Assembly (NCBI GenBank): GCA_013361525.1
Contig: JABFXY010000051.1
Span: forward strand, 1-64,000
Direction: 5' to 3'
Length of the DNA stretch: 64,000 bases
DNA from: Polyangiaceae bacterium
GTDB lineage: Bacteria; Myxococcota_A; Polyangia; Polyangiales; Polyangiaceae
Part shown: positions 60,549 through 64,000 of the stretch, piece after piece
How the letters are laid out: each line of letters opens with the position of its first letter
Numbering within the stretch: position 1 is the stretch's first letter
Notes under the pieces: generated by a model
What the model was told of the DNA's origin: nothing
Seen by the model: the letters and a program-made list of their open reading frames with translations, nothing else
The model's database searches: none
Program-made: the position numbers and the translations under genes

Positions 60549-62735
60549 ATGCCGCGTATCGTCGTCACCGGGCTGGGGATGGTTTCGCCCCTCGGCGGGG
60601 ACCTCTCGTCTTCCATGAAGGCGCTCTTCGCGGGTGAGCGCGGCATCGGGCCGCTCTCACTCTTCTCGCTGAACGGCGCCCGCTCCTCCCTCGCCGCCGA
60701 GGCGAAAGGGCTGGAGCAAGGCGATATCGCCGCCCGCACCGACGCGCTCGCGGTCCAGGCCGCGCGCGAGGCGCTCGCTCACGCCGGTCTCCGGACGAAC
60801 GAGCACGCGGTGCACGTCGTCGTCGGTGGCAGCACCGCCGGCATGTTCGAAACGGAAGAGCTGCTCACACAGCTCGGCAGCATCGATCTGACGGAGGCGC
60901 TCGAGGTCCGTCTTCGCACGCATCCCCTGTCGTCGACCGTCGACACGGTCGTCGATCGACTGGGCCCGTTCGCTTCTGCGCGCACCGTTTGCTGCGCTTG
61001 CACGGGCGGCGCCGCGGCGATAGCGCTCGGCCTTTCGTGGATTCGCACCGGTCGGGCGGAGCGTGTCCTCGCGGGCGGCGCCGACGCGCTCTGTCGGCTG
61101 ACGTACAGCGGCTTCGGGTGCCTCGGCGTCCTCGATCGCGACGCGTGCCGTCCATTCGACAAGACGCGCGCCGGCCTGAACCTCGGTGAGGGCGCAGGCT
61201 TCCTCGTCCTCGAGCGCGAGGACGCAGCACGCGCGCGGAAGGCGACGATCCTCGGCGAGATCGCGGGCGTCGCGCTGGGCGGTGAGGCCCACCACATCAC
61301 GAACCCCGAGCCGACCGGGAAGACCGCGGCGCGCGTGATGCGTCGCGCGCTCGCGTACGCAGGGCTCGATCCGAAAGAGGTCGCGTACGTCAATGCGCAC
61401 GGCACCGCGACGCCGCACAACGACGCGGCGGAGTCGGCGGCGATTCGCGCGTGCTTCGGCGATGCGCGACCGAAGGTGTCGTCGTCGAAGGGGCAGATCG
61501 GGCACACGCTCGGCGCGGCAGGCGCCATCGAAGCCGTCATCTGCGTGGAGTCGATTCGCACCCGGCGCGTCCCTCCCACGATCGGCACGTCGGAGGCGGA
61601 TCCTGCGTTCGACGTCGATCACGTGTTTTCGACCGAAGAGGTCGCAGCGCCCTACTACGCCCTATCGAACTCGTTCGGGTTCGGCGGCACGGGCGGCAGC
61701 GTCGTCGTCGGGCCTTCGATTTCCTCCCGCGACGAGGCTCACGTCGCGGCGCCGCGATCGCTCGTGGTGACGGGCGTCGCCGCCGTCGCGCGCGGGCGTC
61801 TCTACGAGGGCGCAACGGCGCTTGCCGGCCTGGTCACGAACGTGGCCAGGGACGCGCAGCAGCTCTCCGCTCCTTCGTCGGAAGATCCGACCGCGTGGCT
61901 CGACGCGGGGAAGACTCGTCGCATGGATCGCGCGGGCAAGCTCAGCGCCGCCATCGTCGGCGCAGCGCTTCGCGACGCGGATCGCGACGCATCCCCGTGC
62001 GATCGAACCGACGTCGCGGCCATCAGCGGGACGGCGTTCGGCAACGTCGACGGATCGATGCGCTTCATGAAGCGCGTGCTCGACAAAGGCGCGAACCTCG
62101 CGAGCCCCGCCGATTTCCCGAACTTGGTGCCCTCGTCGCCGGTGAGCCACGCCGCGATCTATTGGGGGCTCGGTGGTCCCGCGCTCGCGACGCCGGATCT
62201 GAGCGCGACCGCCGAAGCGGCCGCCGCCACGGGGATGGAGCTCGTCGCGTCCGGCGTCAGCTCGGCCGCGGTTGTCGGCAGCGTCGAAGAGGTGAGCCAA
62301 CTCGCGGAGCGCGTGCTCGCACCGCTTCTCGGCGTGCGGACGCTCGCGGCTCATTCGGAGGGCGCGTCCGGCATCGTGATCGAAACGGAGAGCGACGCCC
62401 GCGCTCGCAACAAAGCACCGCTGTGCCGCGTGCGCACGTGGTCGTCTCGCCGCGGCGTGGCCTCGCTCGCCGAGCTGCCCGCACCTTCCGACGGCGCGCG
62501 TGTCGTTTCGGAGGCAGCGGTCGATGCGGCACGTCTGCTGGAAGGCACGGGCTGGTCTTCGGTCGAGCGATGGACGACGTCGGCGGAGGCCGGAGATCAC
62601 GTGGGGCTCGGCGGCATCGCGCTCGCCGCCGGCGCATCGCTCGTCGCGACGGGTGCGGCCAAGAGCGTCCTCGTTCTCGGTGAGGCTCCGGATCGCGCGT
62701 ACGCGTTCCTCCTCGAGCCCGCCGCGACGACGTGA
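60549..62735 (+). CDS. Double ketosynthase: active KS fused to a degenerate chain-length-factor-like KS
   Basis: A 728-residue protein. Residues 1-400 form a complete beta-ketoacyl-ACP synthase with the Cys-His-His triad: C151 in TVCCACTGGAAAI, H284 in VNAHGTATPHND and H319 in KGQIGHTLGAAGAIEA. Residues about 405-728 read as a second thiolase-fold half (RSLVVTGVAAVARGRLYEGA, then AHSEGASGIVIETE). There the Cys position is Ala/Thr (LATPDLSATAEAAAA) and no NAHGT or GHTLG exists, so the half is inactive. Type II PKS and aryl-polyene systems use separate KS and CLF chains; here they appear to be on one chain. It is flanked by an ACP and another KS. Confidence 0.88.
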   Translation: MPRIVVTGLGMVSPLGGDLSSSMKALFAGERGIGPLSLFSLNGARSSLAAEAKGLEQGDIAARTDALAVQAAREALAHAGLRTNEHAVHVVVGGSTAGMFETEELLTQLGSIDLTEALEVRLRTHPLSSTVDTVVDRLGPFASARTVCCACTGGAAAIALGLSWIRTGRAERVLAGGADALCRLTYSGFGCLGVLDRDACRPFDKTRAGLNLGEGAGFLVLEREDAARARKATILGEIAGVALGGEAHHITNPEPTGKTAARVMRRALAYAGLDPKEVAYVNAHGTATPHNDAAESAAIRACFGDARPKVSSSKGQIGHTLGAAGAIEAVICVESIRTRRVPPTIGTSEADPAFDVDHVFSTEEVAAPYYALSNSFGFGGTGGSVVVGPSISSRDEAHVAAPRSLVVTGVAAVARGRLYEGATALAGLVTNVARDAQQLSAPSSEDPTAWLDAGKTRRMDRAGKLSAAIVGAALRDADRDASPCDRTDVAAISGTAFGNVDGSMRFMKRVLDKGANLASPADFPNLVPSSPVSHAAIYWGLGGPALATPDLSATAEAAAATGMELVASGVSSAAVVGSVEEVSQLAERVLAPLLGVRTLAAHSEGASGIVIETESDARARNKAPLCRVRTWSSRRGVASLAELPAPSDGARVVSEAAVDAARLLEGTGWSSVERWTTSAEAGDHVGLGGIALAAGASLVATGAAKSVLVLGEAPDRAYAFLLEPAATT

Positions 62736-63589
62736 GGTCGCCCTTGCGATGCGTCGTGGCTTTGCTCGCTTGTGGCTGGAGCGTCACCGGGTGCGTGACG
62801 TCCAGCAGCGACGCCGCGCCACTCGATCCACACGCATTCGTCGAGGCGCGCGAGAAGCTCGCCGAGCTGCGAAAGGCGGCGGGCGCGGCGCGTACCGAAT
62901 CGATTCGGCTCGAGCTCGACGCGCCGTATTTGCAATCGGAGGTCGCGGCGCGCGGGGCGATCGCGGTGCGTCCTGCGACGGGCTCCGAGCCCCCCGCATT
63001 GCGCATGATCATGGTCGGCCCGGGCGGAACGACGGCGATGGATCTCTGGATGAAGGCCGGCAAGTTCAGGTTCGAGATCCCCGCCATCGGAAAGACGCTC
63101 ACCGGCCTGCCGTCCAACCGCCCGGAGACGCGAAAAGGGCTGCCGGTCGACTTCTTGAAATGGTGGATGTTCGAGCCCCTCGGAGGAAAGCTCCTCGCGG
63201 CGCGCCGAGTCGGCGCCGACCTCGAAGTGCTCCTCGACGAGCCGGGTCGGACGACGACGGCGACGATCAAGAAGGACGGATCGATCAGCGCGCACCGGCG
63301 CTGGGTCGCGCCCGGCGCTCGCGGACGTTTCGTGCCGTACGAGGAAGAGTGGCTCGAGGCATCGGGTATCGGCTGCGCGCGCGCCGTCTACCGGCAGAAG
63401 TCCACGAGCCTCACCGTGAAGGTCACGTGTCTTTCATCGAAGCCGACGGTCAACGACGCCGCGTTCGAAGAGCCGAGTGGGGCAGGCGACGTCGAGCGGA
63501 GCGAGACCGGCCGGGGCGGCTCCCACGAGGCTCTGTTCGCCGGAGGCGAACGCGGGAAAACAGAGCCGAATGAAGGGGAGGGCTCGTGA
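62732..63589 (+). CDS. Lipoprotein within the ketosynthase operon (LolA/DUF3261-like placement)
   Basis: A 285-residue predicted lipoprotein. GTG 62732 overlaps the preceding stop by 4 bases (GTGA). Signal RCVVALLACGWSVTGC ends in a lipobox-like VTGC. The mature beta-rich domain has IRLELDAPYLQSEVAARGAI, LWMKAGKFRFEIPAIGKTL and LLAARRVGADLEVLLDEPGR. A charged, low-complexity C-terminal 40 residues follows. In aryl-polyene clusters LolA-like or DUF3261 lipoproteins take this position and probably move or anchor the lipid product at the outer membrane. Assignment here is by position and general look, not by a motif. Confidence 0.6.
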   Translation: MRSPLRCVVALLACGWSVTGCVTSSSDAAPLDPHAFVEAREKLAELRKAAGAARTESIRLELDAPYLQSEVAARGAIAVRPATGSEPPALRMIMVGPGGTTAMDLWMKAGKFRFEIPAIGKTLTGLPSNRPETRKGLPVDFLKWWMFEPLGGKLLAARRVGADLEVLLDEPGRTTTATIKKDGSISAHRRWVAPGARGRFVPYEEEWLEASGIGCARAVYRQKSTSLTVKVTCLSSKPTVNDAAFEEPSGAGDVERSETGRGGSHEALFAGGERGKTEPNEGEGS

Positions 63590-64000
63590 GGCTCCGAGCG
63601 AGCGCCCTCGCATACGGCGTGGTGTCGCCGCTCGGCGTCGGTGACGACGGCGTCGACGTCGCTCGCATCGGAGAACCTGCGCGCATCGCGATCCGCAAAG
63701 ACGACGAAATGGTTGCGCGCGGCTTTTTGCGGCCGTTTTGTGCACGTGCATCCGACGCGTCCTTCGACGGAACCGAGCCGGGCGATCGCGCGAACCGGCT
63801 CCTCGATCGCGCGATGGATCAGCTCCTCGACGCGCTCGCGAACTCCGAGGTCTGGATCGCGCGGCCGCGTATCGGTTTCGTCCTCGGCACCTCGAGCGGC
63901 GGGATGTGCACCGCCGAAGCATTGTTCGAACGCCGCGCGAGGGCGGAGACCGTTCCGCCGGACGTCGCGCGAGGCGCGACGTATTTCGCTCCGTTCGAGC
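63586..64000 (+). CDS. Beta-ketoacyl synthase, N-terminal fragment
   Basis: Cut by the right edge; 138 residues are visible. GTG 63586 overlaps the preceding stop by 4 bases (GTGA) and has GGGGAGG 5 bases upstream. The opening LRASALAYGVVSPLGVGDDG and the segment RIGFVLGTSSGGMCTAEALF match the N-terminal half of ketosynthases before the active-site Cys. It is shorter and more diverged at the N-terminus than the preceding KS. It could be a second active KS or a chain-length-factor-like protein, which cannot be decided without the remaining sequence. It extends the operon beyond the window. Confidence 0.8.
   Translation, partial: MRLRASALAYGVVSPLGVGDDGVDVARIGEPARIAIRKDDEMVARGFLRPFCARASDASFDGTEPGDRANRLLDRAMDQLLDALANSEVWIARPRIGFVLGTSSGGMCTAEALFERRARAETVPPDVARGATYFAPFE

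Noticed and set aside
1..64000. CRISPR arrays, insertion sequences, prophage or integron
   Set aside because: No evenly spaced repeats, transposase, integrase or att-like duplications were seen, including next to the tRNA-Pro gene.

Overview
The window is high-GC chromosomal DNA whose style points to Myxococcota, probably Polyangiales (Sorangium/Labilithrix/Sandaracinus-like). Signs are strong G/C third-position bias and many short lipoproteins. Several lipoproteins carry a Gly-Gly-rich linker straight after the lipobox Cys. There are eukaryote-like Ser/Thr kinases, an FHA-containing sigma-54 activator, and paired TPR/PEGA-type envelope proteins. I see no phage, IS element, plasmid gene or CRISPR array. 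This placement is inference from gene style, not a database match.

Layout. (1) 0-6.6 kb, minus strand: a compact run of outer-membrane protein, glutaminase, leucyl aminopeptidase, DUF2254 membrane protein, AbgT-type transporter and aspartase (cut by the window edge). It looks like peptide and Glu/Gln/Asp catabolism. (2) 6.8-17.8 kb: MscS channel, Cys-rich lipoprotein, tRNA-Pro(TGG), amidohydrolase, DUF2062-methyltransferase fusion, PrsW-type protease with a long low-complexity tail, POT peptide transporter, two coupled lipoproteins and a degenerate K+-channel-like protein. (3) 17.9-27.8 kb: B12-binding radical SAM, DedA, DPP-IV-like peptidase, VOC protein, TPR/beta-barrel protein, DoxX/LysR pair, DUF6178 and a 59-aa DUF1059 protein.

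(4) 27.8-39.5 kb is a signalling region. It has a 1785-aa Ser/Thr kinase / AAA-ATPase / TPR protein fused in frame to a complete PLP-dependent decarboxylase, a hemerythrin-like protein, a GAF protein with a pseudo-receiver, and an FHA-sigma-54 activator coupled to a second Ser/Thr kinase. (5) 39.6-59 kb: penicillin-acylase lipoprotein, MoxR ATPase, orphan receiver, several lipoproteins, two membrane proteins of unknown function, acyltransferase, a RegB/RegA-type redox two-component system, and a convergent pair of gingipain-like C25 protease and PNGase-F-like glycosidase. Then come CrcB, a QEGLA/MATCAP-like metallopeptidase, a STAS-like protein, an alpha/beta hydrolase and a DUF962 protein. 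(6) 59.2-64 kb: enoyl-CoA hydratase, then a tightly coupled operon of ACP, a double ketosynthase with an apparently dead second half, a lipoprotein and another ketosynthase cut by the window end. This is the start of a type II fatty-acid/polyketide-like cluster.

The two items I find most unusual are the kinase-ATPase-TPR-decarboxylase fusion (27796-33153) and the single-chain KS plus chain-length-factor-like protein (60549-62735) in its ACP/lipoprotein/KS operon.
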